Source: Bacteroidales bacterium
GTDB taxonomy: Bacteria; Bacteroidota; Bacteroidia; Bacteroidales; P3
DNA: 37,976 nucleotides
Direction: 5' to 3'
Assembly: GCA_017561155.1 (NCBI GenBank)
Contig: JAFZDP010000041.1
Location: 1-37,976 of the forward strand
Shown piece after piece: positions 1 to 7,781 of this stretch. A program made the translations under genes and the position numbers. A model generated the notes under the pieces. That model had not been told where the DNA came from. It made no database searches and saw nothing but the letters and a program-made list of their open reading frames with translations. Positions within the stretch are counted from its first letter, which is position 1; every line of letters starts with the position of its first letter.

Positions 1-114
1 TTGGTGTAAAAGATCTGATGTTTTGCTACTCCACCTACTGTTTTACAACAATTACATCAAGGAATTTCGGTGTCGCATCAAGGAAAAATATCTTTTGCTG
101 CCAAGCTTTGAGAG

Positions 115-283
115 GCTTCGCTTACGCTACGCTGTCGAAAGACTAAGGGCAAAAGTCTAAAGGGTATAGAAGGTAGAGAGAGTATAGAGAGTGATTGGGC
201 TATGAGCAATGAGAAATGAGCCGACTCGTCCTTTCCGTAATTCCATAAATCCGTAATTCCGGCGAAGCCCACCGGCTGCCGCA
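115..283. repeat. Intergenic direct repeat, copy 1
   Basis: Starts with gcttcgcttacgctacgctg and ends with cggctgccgca. It matches copy 2 (313-505) almost base for base over about 145 bases at an offset of 198, with only isolated substitutions such as agggc against aggtc. The function is unknown. It resembles dispersed intergenic repeat families rather than a mobile element, since no terminal inverted repeats or open frame are apparent. Confidence 0.8.
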
Positions 284-312
284 CGACTCGTTGTCTTGTA
301 GACTTGTTGACT

Positions 313-505
313 GCTTCGCTTACGCTACGCTGTCGAAAGACTAAGGTCAAAAGTCTAAAGGGTATAGAAGGTAGAGAGAGTATAGAGAGTGATTGGGCTA
401 TGAGCAATGAGAAATGAGCCGACTCGTCCTTTCCGTAATTCCATAAATCCGTCAATCCGTGATTCCATAAATCCGTAATTCCGGCGAAGTCCATCGGCTG
501 CCGCA
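313..505. repeat. Intergenic direct repeat, copy 2
   Basis: Second copy of the 115-283 repeat. It differs mainly by about 24 extra bases near 460-483, where the phrase attccataaatccgt has been duplicated in tandem; this looks like slippage within the repeat. A third, degenerate piece follows at about 518-570 (ggtgattgggctacgag, then atgagccgac). Confidence 0.8.
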
Positions 506-506
506 T

Positions 507-600
507 TATGCTTCGCAGTAGAGAGGGTAGAGAGGGTGATTGGGCTACGAGTTTTGAGCCATGAGCCGACTACCGTCCCTCCGTTGTCATGCGAAGCATA
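507..600. repeat. 11-bp inverted repeat flanking the third partial repeat
   Basis: TATGCTTCGCA at 507-517 is the exact reverse complement of TGCGAAGCATA at 590-600. The two arms bracket the degenerate third copy of the intergenic repeat, just upstream of the promoter of the PorP/SprF-like gene. This may be the boundary of a small repeat unit or an upstream hairpin. Confidence 0.6.
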
Positions 601-628
601 GTTGTGTTCAACAAAAATGGCACCGAGG

Positions 629-659
629 TTTGTAGTATCGGAAAAAAGTTGTATATTTG
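629..659 (+). promoter_or_regulatory. Bacteroidota-type promoter of the PorP/SprF operon
   Basis: The -33 box TTTG at 629-632 and the -7 box TATATTTG at 652-659 (consensus TAnnTTTG) are separated by 19 bases, the usual spacing for the primary sigma factor of this phylum. Transcription should begin near 666. This decides the start of the next gene: an in-frame ATG at 602 lies upstream of the promoter, so 683 must be used. Confidence 0.8.
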
Positions 660-682
660 TCGAAAATTTTTTGTTGGGAAAA

Positions 683-1669
683 ATGATTAAAAAGGTTATA
701 ACATATTGTGTTTTTGTGGTGTCTGTGTTCTGTCAAGGATTAGGACAAGATATTCATTTTTCTCAAATAGATATAAATCCCGTCTTGTTGAATCCTGCCT
801 ATTCGGGTTTTTTCGAGGGCAAAGGCCGTTTCGGTATGGTATACCGAAACCAATGGGCTTCTGTCAGCGACCCTTATCAAACCTATGCATTTACAGCCGA
901 ATGGAATGCCTACCGTCGTCGTTACTACGGCGATGGCATAAATATAGGAATGTCGTTGGCACGAGACGAGTCGGGCACTTTGGACTATGGCACCACCAAA
1001 GCCGATGCCATAGTGTCGTACTTCAGGCGGCTCAACAAGTCGAACAATCATTTTGTATCGGCAGGATTGTCGGTAGGTTTCGGGCAGCAATCGTTCAATT
1101 CGCTGAACATTATATTGCCAGAGCAGAGCGAAACGTTCGATGTAGTGAAAACAAAGTATTTGGATTTGGGCTTTGGCTTGGCGTGGTTCTACAATCCCAC
1201 CGACAATTTTACCATAAAAGTGGGCTTGGGTGCCAAACATCTAAACAAGCCAAACATATCGTATATGCACCTCGACGATGTGTACCTGCATCCCAACTAT
1301 AATATATATGTGCGTACCGAGTTTGGCCTTACCGAAACGTTGTCGCTATTGCCGGTGGTGCTGTGCAGGTTTCAAGATAAGTACAAAGAGTTTTTGTATG
1401 GTGCCGACTTTAAATGGTACTGCTATCAAACCTACAAGACCGGCATCAACTGTTCGGCGGGTGTATATTTGCGACATGCCGATGCCGTGGTGTTCAACCT
1501 GATGTTGGAGTTCGAGCCTTTTGTGTTGGGCGTAGCCTACGACTACAACTTCTCCGACCTTAAGCCTGGTAGCGGTGGCAATGGTGCCTTCGAGATAGCT
1601 CTGCTATACAGACTGAACGAACACAAACGAAAAAAGGGTAATATGTCGACATGTCCAACGTTTTTGTAA
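683..1669 (+). CDS. PorP/SprF family type IX secretion outer-membrane protein
   Basis: A 328-residue protein of the PorP/SprF family, outer-membrane beta-barrels tied to the type IX secretion system and gliding machinery. It begins with a signal peptide (MIKKVITYCVFVVSVFCQGLGQ), followed directly by the family hallmark QDIHFSQ and then NPVLLNPAYSG and YRNQW. The rest alternates short amphipathic strands ending in an aromatic residue, as in a barrel, and the last strand has the pattern FEIALLYRLN. The start at 683 is chosen over 602 because the promoter lies between them and the signal peptide begins here. It forms an operon with the OmpA/TPR gene 18 bases downstream, a pairing common in this phylum. 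In Flavobacterium johnsoniae, SprF is needed to export the type B cargo SprB; which cargo this paralog serves is not shown here. Confidence 0.9.
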   Translation: MIKKVITYCVFVVSVFCQGLGQDIHFSQIDINPVLLNPAYSGFFEGKGRFGMVYRNQWASVSDPYQTYAFTAEWNAYRRRYYGDGINIGMSLARDESGTLDYGTTKADAIVSYFRRLNKSNNHFVSAGLSVGFGQQSFNSLNIILPEQSETFDVVKTKYLDLGFGLAWFYNPTDNFTIKVGLGAKHLNKPNISYMHLDDVYLHPNYNIYVRTEFGLTETLSLLPVVLCRFQDKYKEFLYGADFKWYCYQTYKTGINCSAGVYLRHADAVVFNLMLEFEPFVLGVAYDYNFSDLKPGSGGNGAFEIALLYRLNEHKRKKGNMSTCPTFL

Positions 1670-1687
1670 ATACAATAATAATATATA

Positions 1688-4018
1688 ATGGCCTTTATGA
1701 TAAAGTATATATTGCATAGAAGTAGGGTGGCAGCCAAGGTGGTGGCGGTAGGCTTTGCATTGTTGTTGTGCAGCAATGTGCTTAAGTCGCAAACTACCTA
1801 TTGGCACAAAGCCGAGGATGCTTTTGCCGAAGGCTATTATAAAGCTGCGTTAGACTACTATGTGAAAGCCTTGAAACGCAGTGGAAACAATATTGAGCTG
1901 ATGTACAAAGCCGGCGAGTCGGCACGTTTGAGCAACGACTACAAGAATGCCATAAAGTACTACAGCCTGTTGCTGTCGAAGCAAGAAGGGGTGTCGACAT
2001 ATACCGATGCCGTTTATCATTTGGCGGCGATGTATCGCTACGACAACAATCACGACTCGGCAGTGGTATACTACCAAAACTATCTGGACCAAAAGAAATA
2101 TAAGGTTCTGCATTACGAAGACAGGGCACGGCAAGAGTTGGCTTCGAGCCGCTGGGCACTGTCGGCAGACAACGACAGTACTGCGGCAATAAAATATGTG
2201 GTTGCCAATTTTGGCAAACAAGTAAACACAAAGATGAACGAGTCGGGTGCGGTAAAAGTAGACTCGGTGATACTGTTTTCCAGAACATCGCATGTGGCAG
2301 AGTCGGAGTCGAAGAATGCAATGTTTTCGGAATTTATATTGACGCAGATATATCAGACCCGCTATTTGAAAAATGGCAAGTTGGCCAAAGCCGAGCTTAA
2401 CGAATGGGGAATGAACAACACTAGCATGCACTCGGGCAATGTGGCTTACGATGCCGCTACAAAGACTATATACTTCAGCCTTTGCGATGCCGACTACGAT
2501 GGTAACGGCAATATGTGTGGGATATACAAAACCAAATACGACAGTGGCAGCAAACGATGGCTGGCTGCCGAAAAGTTGCCGGCGGATGTGAACCTGGCAG
2601 GCTACACATCGACACAACCTGCCATAGGACATACCGAAGGCAAGACATTGTTGTATTATGTGTCGGACCGTCCGGGTGGCTGTGGCGGTTTGGATATATG
2701 GTATGTGGTTGTAGAAGGCGACAAGCTAGGCAAGAGCGTAAACTTGGGCAGCCCCATCAACAGCCCCGGCGACGAGGTGACACCATACTACTGCGACCAA
2801 ACCACTACGATGTTTTTTAGTTCGGATTGGCACAACGGCTATGGCGGCTACGACATCTTTGAGTCGGTAGGTGGCCGCGACCAATGGCGGCAACCGCACA
2901 ATATGGGACGTCCGATAAATACTTCGGCCAACGATTTGTACTTCACTATGGCATATCCCGATACTGCTATGGGATTTTTGACATCGAACCGCGAGGGGTC
3001 GTTCTTTACTCCGGGCAATACCTGTTGCAACGATATATACCAATGGAAACAGAAACAGGACTCTGTGTGCCCATGCGAAAAAGAGGGAATAAAAATAATA
3101 CCCATACATGTATCGCTAAGGCAACAAGCCAAGATGATGGTGCCGATATCGCTATACTTCCATAACGACGAGCCCAACCCAAAGTCGAACTTGCCCACCA
3201 CATCGTTGACCTATACCGATACATACAATAGTTATATAGACAAAAAAGATCGATACATAAAGGTGCATGCCGATGCCAACGACACTGCCGAACTGAAAAG
3301 GGTACACAACTTTTTTGCCGACAGCGTAGAGATGAACTATAGCAAGTTGGGGACGTTTGTAGATATAGTAAGCACCGATTTGCGTAATGGACGAAAGGTG
3401 AAATTGCTGATAAAAGGCTATGCCAGTCCGCTACACACCGACGAGTATAACTATATATTGTCTCGCCGACGGATAGCCACATTTATAAATCAGCTGCAGC
3501 AAACCGACAGTATTTTTGTGACAATGGGCAATGATGTAAATGGCAACTTGGAGATAGAAGAGCTGCCGTTTGGAAGTTCGAAAGCTGCCGAAACAGTGAG
3601 CCGAAGCAGCCGAGAGATAAGACATTCGGTATACGGTGTTGATGCCGCATTGGAGCGAAAGATAGAGATTTTGGACTACAACTACTTCGACACTGCAGCC
3701 ACTTCGTCTACAACGGTGGCCGATTCGTTGAGGTATTTTGTGGGAGATATAGCCAAGGATACTATAGCGGAGTTTGCCTTAGGTTTTGTGTTCGACGACA
3801 ATGTGGTTCGCGAATTGGACTTTGTAGCTGCCACTGCCGACAATGTGTCGGCTATGCCTGTAGAGCAGCAGGTGGAGGGCTATAGCTTTGTGGTGCATAT
3901 AGCTGTAGATACCCGACGCCAAGCAGCACAAAACAAAGTGGCCGTGCCGCTAGAGTTTAGGATAAAGGGCGACAGGCACAATATGAAGTGTACATTGCTA
4001 TACAATGTGGTGGAATAG
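1688..4018 (+). CDS. PorE-like OmpA family protein with TPR and PD40 repeats
   Basis: A 776-residue envelope protein built like T9SS accessory PorE. A signal peptide (about residues 1-34) is followed by TPR-like helices (about 40-125, with AEGYYKAALDYYVKAL and YKNAIKYYSLLL). Next come WD40/PD40-type beta-propeller blades (about 240-460), including YYVSDRPGGCGGLDIWYV, NSPGDEVTPYY and FSSDWHNGYGGYDIF. A C-terminal OmpA-like segment carries GYASP and YNYILSRRR (about 570-600). Such domains bind peptidoglycan and could anchor a secretion complex to the cell wall. Four cysteines cluster around residues 444-463 (TCCNDI, CPCEKE). An alternative start at 1697 (MIKYILH) would shorten it by three residues. 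It is co-transcribed with the PorP/SprF-like gene; the exact T9SS role is inferred. Confidence 0.8.
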   Translation: MAFMIKYILHRSRVAAKVVAVGFALLLCSNVLKSQTTYWHKAEDAFAEGYYKAALDYYVKALKRSGNNIELMYKAGESARLSNDYKNAIKYYSLLLSKQEGVSTYTDAVYHLAAMYRYDNNHDSAVVYYQNYLDQKKYKVLHYEDRARQELASSRWALSADNDSTAAIKYVVANFGKQVNTKMNESGAVKVDSVILFSRTSHVAESESKNAMFSEFILTQIYQTRYLKNGKLAKAELNEWGMNNTSMHSGNVAYDAATKTIYFSLCDADYDGNGNMCGIYKTKYDSGSKRWLAAEKLPADVNLAGYTSTQPAIGHTEGKTLLYYVSDRPGGCGGLDIWYVVVEGDKLGKSVNLGSPINSPGDEVTPYYCDQTTTMFFSSDWHNGYGGYDIFESVGGRDQWRQPHNMGRPINTSANDLYFTMAYPDTAMGFLTSNREGSFFTPGNTCCNDIYQWKQKQDSVCPCEKEGIKIIPIHVSLRQQAKMMVPISLYFHNDEPNPKSNLPTTSLTYTDTYNSYIDKKDRYIKVHADANDTAELKRVHNFFADSVEMNYSKLGTFVDIVSTDLRNGRKVKLLIKGYASPLHTDEYNYILSRRRIATFINQLQQTDSIFVTMGNDVNGNLEIEELPFGSSKAAETVSRSSREIRHSVYGVDAALERKIEILDYNYFDTAATSSTTVADSLRYFVGDIAKDTIAEFALGFVFDDNVVRELDFVAATADNVSAMPVEQQVEGYSFVVHIAVDTRRQAAQNKVAVPLEFRIKGDRHNMKCTLLYNVVE

Positions 4019-4066
4019 CAAGTAGGGTCTGCATCCTCGACGACCACAAATAAGAGGGACGAACAA

Positions 4067-4963
4067 TTAGTTGCCGTTGGGTTTTATCTGTGCTATCACC
4101 ACACCGCTTATTGCTATAAGCATACCTGCTATCTTGGCAGTGGTGATGCTTTCTTGTCCGAGCATGGCGGCAAATATCAGAGTAAACACAGGTATCGAAT
4201 TGTTGAACACGCTGGCGCGCGAAGCCCCAACCTTGATAATGCCGTAGTTGAAAAATACATACGATAATGTAGAGCATACTATACCCAAACATGCTACCAT
4301 GGCCAATATGTTCCATGTAAACGTTACCGACATAAGGTTTTGGAAGTCAAATATAAATAGTGTTGGGATAAAATATATAAGACCTATAAGGTTTAGGTAT
4401 GCCGTTATGGTGAAAGGATGGTAACGATTGACAACTTTCATAAGAAAGATGGTGTATACAACGGCTATAATCACTGCACCGAAAAGCAGAATTATGCCAC
4501 GAGGGTTGATGTCGGTAGTAAGACCGTCGCCCGAAATCATCACCGCTATACCTATCAAAGATAGCAACACTCCGATGATATTAATCTTGTAGAGTTTTTC
4601 GCGATAAGCAAAAAACAATCCGAAAGGAACAAATACCGGGATGGTGGCTATGATGATAGACGATATGCCACCCGGCACAAGTTTGATACCGTTGTTCTCG
4701 CACAAGAAGTAGGTAAATGGTTCGAGAAAGGCAAGGATAAAGAAATATTTGATATCTTTGCGTTGGATCTTTTGCCATCGGCGAGTGATAAGTAAGAAGG
4801 GAACAAATACTACCGATGCCACAATAAGCCGAAGGGTGACTATGATGGATGGCGTAATGGTAGGAGCGGCAAGGAAAATTTCTTTTGTAAGTACGAACGA
4901 ACCACCCCAAAATATGGCGGTAAGAACGAGTAGAATATAGGTGATAATGTTGTTTTGCTTCAT
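4067..4963 (-). CDS. EamA/DMT superfamily inner-membrane transporter
   Basis: A 298-residue polytopic membrane protein with the 5+5 helix pattern of the drug/metabolite transporter superfamily. The first EamA repeat (about 8-145) opens with ILLVLTAIFWGGSFVLTKEI, the classic WG-S-F helix 1, and contains IATIPVFVPF. The second (about 155-292) contains NNSIPVFTLIFAAMLGQE and ends in IAGMLIAISGVVIAQ. The substrate cannot be read from sequence; relatives export amino acids, nucleosides or small metabolites. It is convergent with the PorE-like gene (48-base gap) and divergent from the phosphoesterase gene. A minus-strand TACTTTTG at 5064-5071 is a plausible -7 box. Confidence 0.88.
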   Translation of the reverse strand: MKQNNIITYILLVLTAIFWGGSFVLTKEIFLAAPTITPSIIVTLRLIVASVVFVPFLLITRRWQKIQRKDIKYFFILAFLEPFTYFLCENNGIKLVPGGISSIIIATIPVFVPFGLFFAYREKLYKINIIGVLLSLIGIAVMISGDGLTTDINPRGIILLFGAVIIAVVYTIFLMKVVNRYHPFTITAYLNLIGLIYFIPTLFIFDFQNLMSVTFTWNILAMVACLGIVCSTLSYVFFNYGIIKVGASRASVFNNSIPVFTLIFAAMLGQESITTAKIAGMLIAISGVVIAQIKPNGN

Positions 4964-5044
4964 TTTTTTGAGACTGAAATATGATTTATTGTATATAAAA
5001 AGCTAATATTTTTCTCTGATTTTTAATGTGTAATAAAAAATATG

Positions 5045-5052
5045 TATCTTTG
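5045..5052 (+). promoter_or_regulatory. -7 box of the phosphoesterase gene
   Basis: TATCTTTG fits TAnnTTTG and ends 28 bases before the ATG at 5081. The -33 box is weak (tttt near 5021). The box forms the left arm of a palindrome with the minus-strand box at 5064-5071. Confidence 0.6.
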
Positions 5053-5063
5053 CATATCGAATG

Positions 5064-5071
5064 CAAAAGTA
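5064..5071 (-). promoter_or_regulatory. Possible -7 box of the DMT transporter gene
   Basis: CAAAAGTA on the plus strand reads TACTTTTG on the minus strand, matching TAnnTTTG, about 100 bases upstream of the transporter ATG. No clear -33 box is seen. It faces the plus-strand box at 5045-5052, so the two predicted transcripts would start within a few bases of each other. Confidence 0.45.
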
Positions 5072-5080
5072 CGAAAAATA

Positions 5081-5572
5081 ATGAAAAGAATAGGAATACT
5101 GTCGGATACACATGGTGTAGTGCCCAACCAAGTGTATGATTTTTTTAAAGATTGTGACGAAATATGGCACGCCGGAGATATAGGAAGTATAGATGCGTTG
5201 ATAGAGCTTAGAGCGTTCAAACCCCTAAGGGCTGTGTTTGGAAACATGGACGGATGGGATATAAGATACGAAACTTTGGAAAACCAATTGTTCTTTTGCG
5301 AAGATGCAAAAGTACTGATGACACACATAGGAGGCTACCCCGGACGATACGAACGTAGGATATTGCCGCTGATAGAAAGCGAGCGACCAAATATATTTAT
5401 TTCGGGACATTCGCATATCCTAAAAGTTATGCCCGATAGGAAGTACAACCTTTTGCACATAAATCCCGGAGCAGCCGGACGACAAGGATTTCACAAGGTG
5501 TCGACATTGGTGCGGTTTGTGATAGATGGTGCTACGCCAAAAGATTTGGAAATAATGGAAATAAAGAAGTAG
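5081..5572 (+). CDS. YfcE/MJ0936-family metallophosphoesterase
   Basis: A 163-residue calcineurin-like phosphoesterase of the small YfcE type, which hydrolyses phosphodiesters with two metal ions in the cytoplasm. The metal-binding motifs are complete and in order: DTH (9-11), HAGD, GNMD, THIGG and GHSH. The natural substrate is usually unknown in this family. The start at 5081 (MKRIGILSDTHG) is preferred to the upstream in-frame ATG at 5042, which overlaps the promoter box and would add a 13-residue tail without homology. The kinase-like gene follows after 80 bases and may be co-transcribed. Confidence 0.88.
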   Translation: MKRIGILSDTHGVVPNQVYDFFKDCDEIWHAGDIGSIDALIELRAFKPLRAVFGNMDGWDIRYETLENQLFFCEDAKVLMTHIGGYPGRYERRILPLIESERPNIFISGHSHILKVMPDRKYNLLHINPGAAGRQGFHKVSTLVRFVIDGATPKDLEIMEIKK

Positions 5573-5652
5573 AAGTGTAGGTATTGCCGTTTGGGCAAAC
5601 AAGATAAAGGTCTGTCTGTTTTAGTAGGTAGAACAATAAAAATATTGCGAAT

Positions 5653-6153
5653 ATGAAAAATCAATATATAGCCAATCTTGAATGGACCGACCGGATGCCT
5701 GACTACTACGACACCTTTTTGATGGTAAAACCCGGCTTCCTGAATAGGACACAGATAATATTGGAAGTGTTTTCGGATGTGGGATATAAAGTGTTGAAGC
5801 AGACACAAAAAGTTCTGTCCTACGGCGAAGCCGAGAAATTTTATATGATGCATAGGGATAAACCATACTTTATAGAGTTGTGTACCTATATGTCGAGCGA
5901 TATGACAAAGGGTTTTGTGTTGAAGTCGCCATACAAGAATGAGAATGGTGTGCTGAAGGAAACCAACAAGTGGAAAAACTATTTCAGGAAGTGTTACGGC
6001 AAAGACGAGATGAGAAACGTGATGCATACGTCGGACAATTTTATAAATCTTCAACGCGAGACTAAGTTGTACTTTTTCGACCAAGCTGAGGATTTTCAAA
6101 CCGAACCGGCCAACTCCGATATATATACTGCCATTGGTTCGGAACGGATGTAG
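5653..6153 (+). CDS. Divergent nucleoside diphosphate kinase-like protein
   Basis: A 166-residue protein that aligns by eye with nucleoside diphosphate kinases, which swap the gamma phosphate between NTPs and NDPs through a phosphohistidine. The matching elements are TFLMVKP (Lys26), the Kpn-loop region EKFYMMHRDKPYF (62-73, with Tyr64), FRKCYG (111-116) and the active-site stretch RNVMHTSD with the candidate phospho-His at 125. Differences are notable: the usual KPDG is KPGF, the conserved Arg of DRPFF is Lys70, and extra residues occur at both ends. The FRKCYG to RNVMHTSD segment looks more like NME6/7-type kinases than the common bacterial Ndk. Whether it is catalytic is uncertain; it may be a paralog beside a standard ndk elsewhere in the genome. 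Confidence 0.7.
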   Translation: MKNQYIANLEWTDRMPDYYDTFLMVKPGFLNRTQIILEVFSDVGYKVLKQTQKVLSYGEAEKFYMMHRDKPYFIELCTYMSSDMTKGFVLKSPYKNENGVLKETNKWKNYFRKCYGKDEMRNVMHTSDNFINLQRETKLYFFDQAEDFQTEPANSDIYTAIGSERM

Positions 6154-6340
6154 GCATGTCTGTGAAAAGAAACATAGTGAGATATTAGAAAATAAAGTGT
6201 GGGATAGCCATAATTTATATGGCGATTTCTATACTTGGATATATTGATGAAAGAATATCAGTGTCGTTATCGGGTTGGCTTTTCTATTATGGTATAAGTC
6301 GGCCCGATATGTTTATTCCCGATAAAACGATATTGAGGCA

Positions 6341-6372
6341 ATTGCTAAATATGAAAATATTTTGTACTTTTG
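6341..6372 (+). promoter_or_regulatory. Promoter of the HAD hydrolase gene
   Basis: The -7 box TACTTTTG at 6365-6372 fits TAnnTTTG. The -33 candidate ATTG at 6341-6344 is 20 bases upstream. The ATG at 6422 leaves a leader of about 43 bases. Confidence 0.65.
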
Positions 6373-6421
6373 CAAGGTGTTAGATATACAGTATTAATAC
6401 ATAACAAACAGAAAAACAGAT

Positions 6422-7066
6422 ATGGCAATAAAGAATATAATATTTGATTTGGGTGGTGTGATATATGATATCCGTTACGAAAACATCGCCGACAAATTTC
6501 GTAGCTATGGAGTGACCGACTTTGAGAAACTATATTCCAAAGCATTTCAAACCGATACAATAGATTTGTTTGAAGAGGGCAAGATATCCGTAGAAGAGTT
6601 TAGAGATTATTTGCGAAACCTTACATCTCTGCCGTTGACAGATAGTCAGATAGACGAGGCTTGGAATGCTATTTTGATAGGAATTCCCAAAGAACGTTTG
6701 GAGTTGTTGGGTATGTTGCGATTGAAATATAATATTTTTCTTTATAGCAATACCAATAAGATAAACTACGATAAATTTACCTCAGAATTGAATGCGAAGT
6801 ATGGTTTTGATGTGTTTGAAGTGACGTTTAAGAAAGCCTATTTCTCGCAAATATTACAGATACGAAAACCCAAACCGGAGGGATTTCAAGCCATCGTTTC
6901 GGAACAACAATTGAACCCTTCCGAAACACTTTTCATCGATGATAGCCCACAGCATATCGAGGCGGCCAGAAAGGTAGGGTTGCATGCTTATCACCTAACA
7001 GGTGGCGAAACATTAGAGCAATTGTTCAGATGTAACCTTGATTTGCGTGAAGATGTTGTTTTATAG
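6422..7066 (+). CDS. HAD superfamily (subfamily IA) hydrolase
   Basis: A 214-residue haloacid dehalogenase-like phosphatase. Motif I is IIFDLGGVIYD with nucleophile Asp9. A helical cap (about 20-85) follows, then motif II LYSNTN, motif III Lys in RKPKPEGF and motif IV FIDDSPQHIEAA. The position normally held by the second catalytic Asp (D+2) is Gly11, as in the YihX-like FDLGxV group, so the acid/base residue must come from elsewhere or activity is altered. Substrates of this group are small sugar phosphates or nucleotides; none can be assigned here. It has its own promoter and stands alone between the kinase-like gene and the ribosomal operon. Confidence 0.85.
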   Translation: MAIKNIIFDLGGVIYDIRYENIADKFRSYGVTDFEKLYSKAFQTDTIDLFEEGKISVEEFRDYLRNLTSLPLTDSQIDEAWNAILIGIPKERLELLGMLRLKYNIFLYSNTNKINYDKFTSELNAKYGFDVFEVTFKKAYFSQILQIRKPKPEGFQAIVSEQQLNPSETLFIDDSPQHIEAARKVGLHAYHLTGGETLEQLFRCNLDLREDVVL

Positions 7067-7298
7067 TTACTTGTGTTATTTAACGTTGAAAGCACAAAAA
7101 AATGAACAAAAAAACGCGTAAAATTCTAATAATTGGCATGATAAAACAAATAAAAACTGTTGAAAACTTATTTTGAAGTATAACTTTTTTGCATATAATT
7201 TATGTTGTAAATACTTGAAATATAGTGTGTATTTAATATTTTAACTTTTTTTTTGACGTAAAAGAGCGTTTAAACTACTATATGTGGAAAAAAAATCG

Positions 7299-7306
7299 TA
7301 ATTTTG
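7299..7306 (+). promoter_or_regulatory. -7 box of the ribosomal super-operon
   Basis: TAATTTTG fits TAnnTTTG and lies 54 bases before the rpsL ATG. I find no good TTTG at the expected -33 position. The upstream gap (7067-7298) is very AT-rich, with long A and T runs that could act as an UP-like element; nothing else is visible in it. Confidence 0.6.
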
Positions 7307-7360
7307 CAATCCCAAAATAGTGGGTAAAACTATAGTAATTTAAACATTTTAAAGTATAAT

Positions 7361-7744
7361 ATGCCAACAATTCAACAATTAATCCGTAAAGGACGTCAAC
7401 AAATGGAGTACAAAAGTAAATCTCCAGCATTGGATTCTTGTCCACAACGTAGAGGAGTTTGTACGCGTGTATATACAACCACTCCTAAAAAACCTAACTC
7501 AGCAATGCGTAAGGTGGCTAGAGTTCGTTTGACAAATCAAAAAGAAGTGAATGCTTACATTCCAGGTGAAGGCCACAACTTGCAAGAACACTCTATCGTG
7601 ATGATCAGAGGCGGCCGTGTAAAAGATTTGCCAGGTGTAAGATATCATATCATCCGCGGTGCGTTAGATACATCGGGAGTAGATGGTAGAAGACAAAGAC
7701 GTTCGAAATATGGTGCTAAACGTCCAAAACAAGCAGCAAAGTAA
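7361..7744 (+). CDS. rpsL: 30S ribosomal protein S12
   Basis: S12 (127 residues) sits at the decoding centre and monitors codon-anticodon pairing. The signature [20 protein letters not shown] is intact, and both lysines in PKKP are present, so no classical streptomycin-resistance change at that site is visible. The loop [13 protein letters not shown], which carries the Asp that RimO methylthiolates in many bacteria, is conserved. It is the first gene of the super-operon, 37 bases before rpsG, and is expressed from the promoter at 7299. Confidence 0.98.
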   Translation: MPTIQQLIRKGRQQMEYKSKSPALDSCPQRRGVCTRVYTTTPKKPNSAMRKVARVRLTNQKEVNAYIPGEGHNLQEHSIVMIRGGRVKDLPGVRYHIIRGALDTSGVDGRRQRRSKYGAKRPKQAAK

Positions 7745-7781
7745 AGAAACTAATAACAAATAATTAGAGCTTTTAAGAGTA

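Larger units (their letters stand above)
1..628. other. Non-coding repetitive upstream region
   Basis: I see no convincing gene here. The stretch consists mainly of two long direct repeats and a degenerate third piece, rich in short purine-rich phrases (ggtagagag, gagaaatgag). A minus-strand open frame at 78-506 exists only because the repeat happens to be open; its translation repeats itself and resembles no protein I know. Bases 1-110 are unique sequence with frames open from the window edge, so a gene tail there cannot be excluded. Confidence 0.7.

Noticed and set aside
78..506. 142-residue minus-strand open frame
   Set aside because: It spans the direct repeats and its translation repeats itself (VFRQRSVSEA twice); no start signal or family likeness.
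602..682. 27-codon N-terminal extension of the PorP/SprF-like gene
   Set aside because: It overlaps the promoter at 629-659, and the signal peptide begins at the ATG at 683.
1850..2632. 260-residue minus-strand open frame inside the PorE-like gene
   Set aside because: Antisense shadow of a gene with clear domains; composition is Cys/Val/His-rich and unlike any protein.
5491..6099. 202-residue minus-strand open frame
   Set aside because: Opposes the phosphoesterase end and the kinase-like gene, which has recognisable family motifs.
6219..6383. 54-residue plus-strand frame starting MAISILGYIDERIS
   Set aside because: No similarity recognised, and it runs through the promoter of the HAD gene. 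The gap also has small inverted repeats (GCCATA/TATGGC; TATCGGG/CCCGATA) too weak to interpret.
7361..7744. Streptomycin-resistance change in S12
   Set aside because: Both lysines of PKKP and the later KDLPG loop are wild type.
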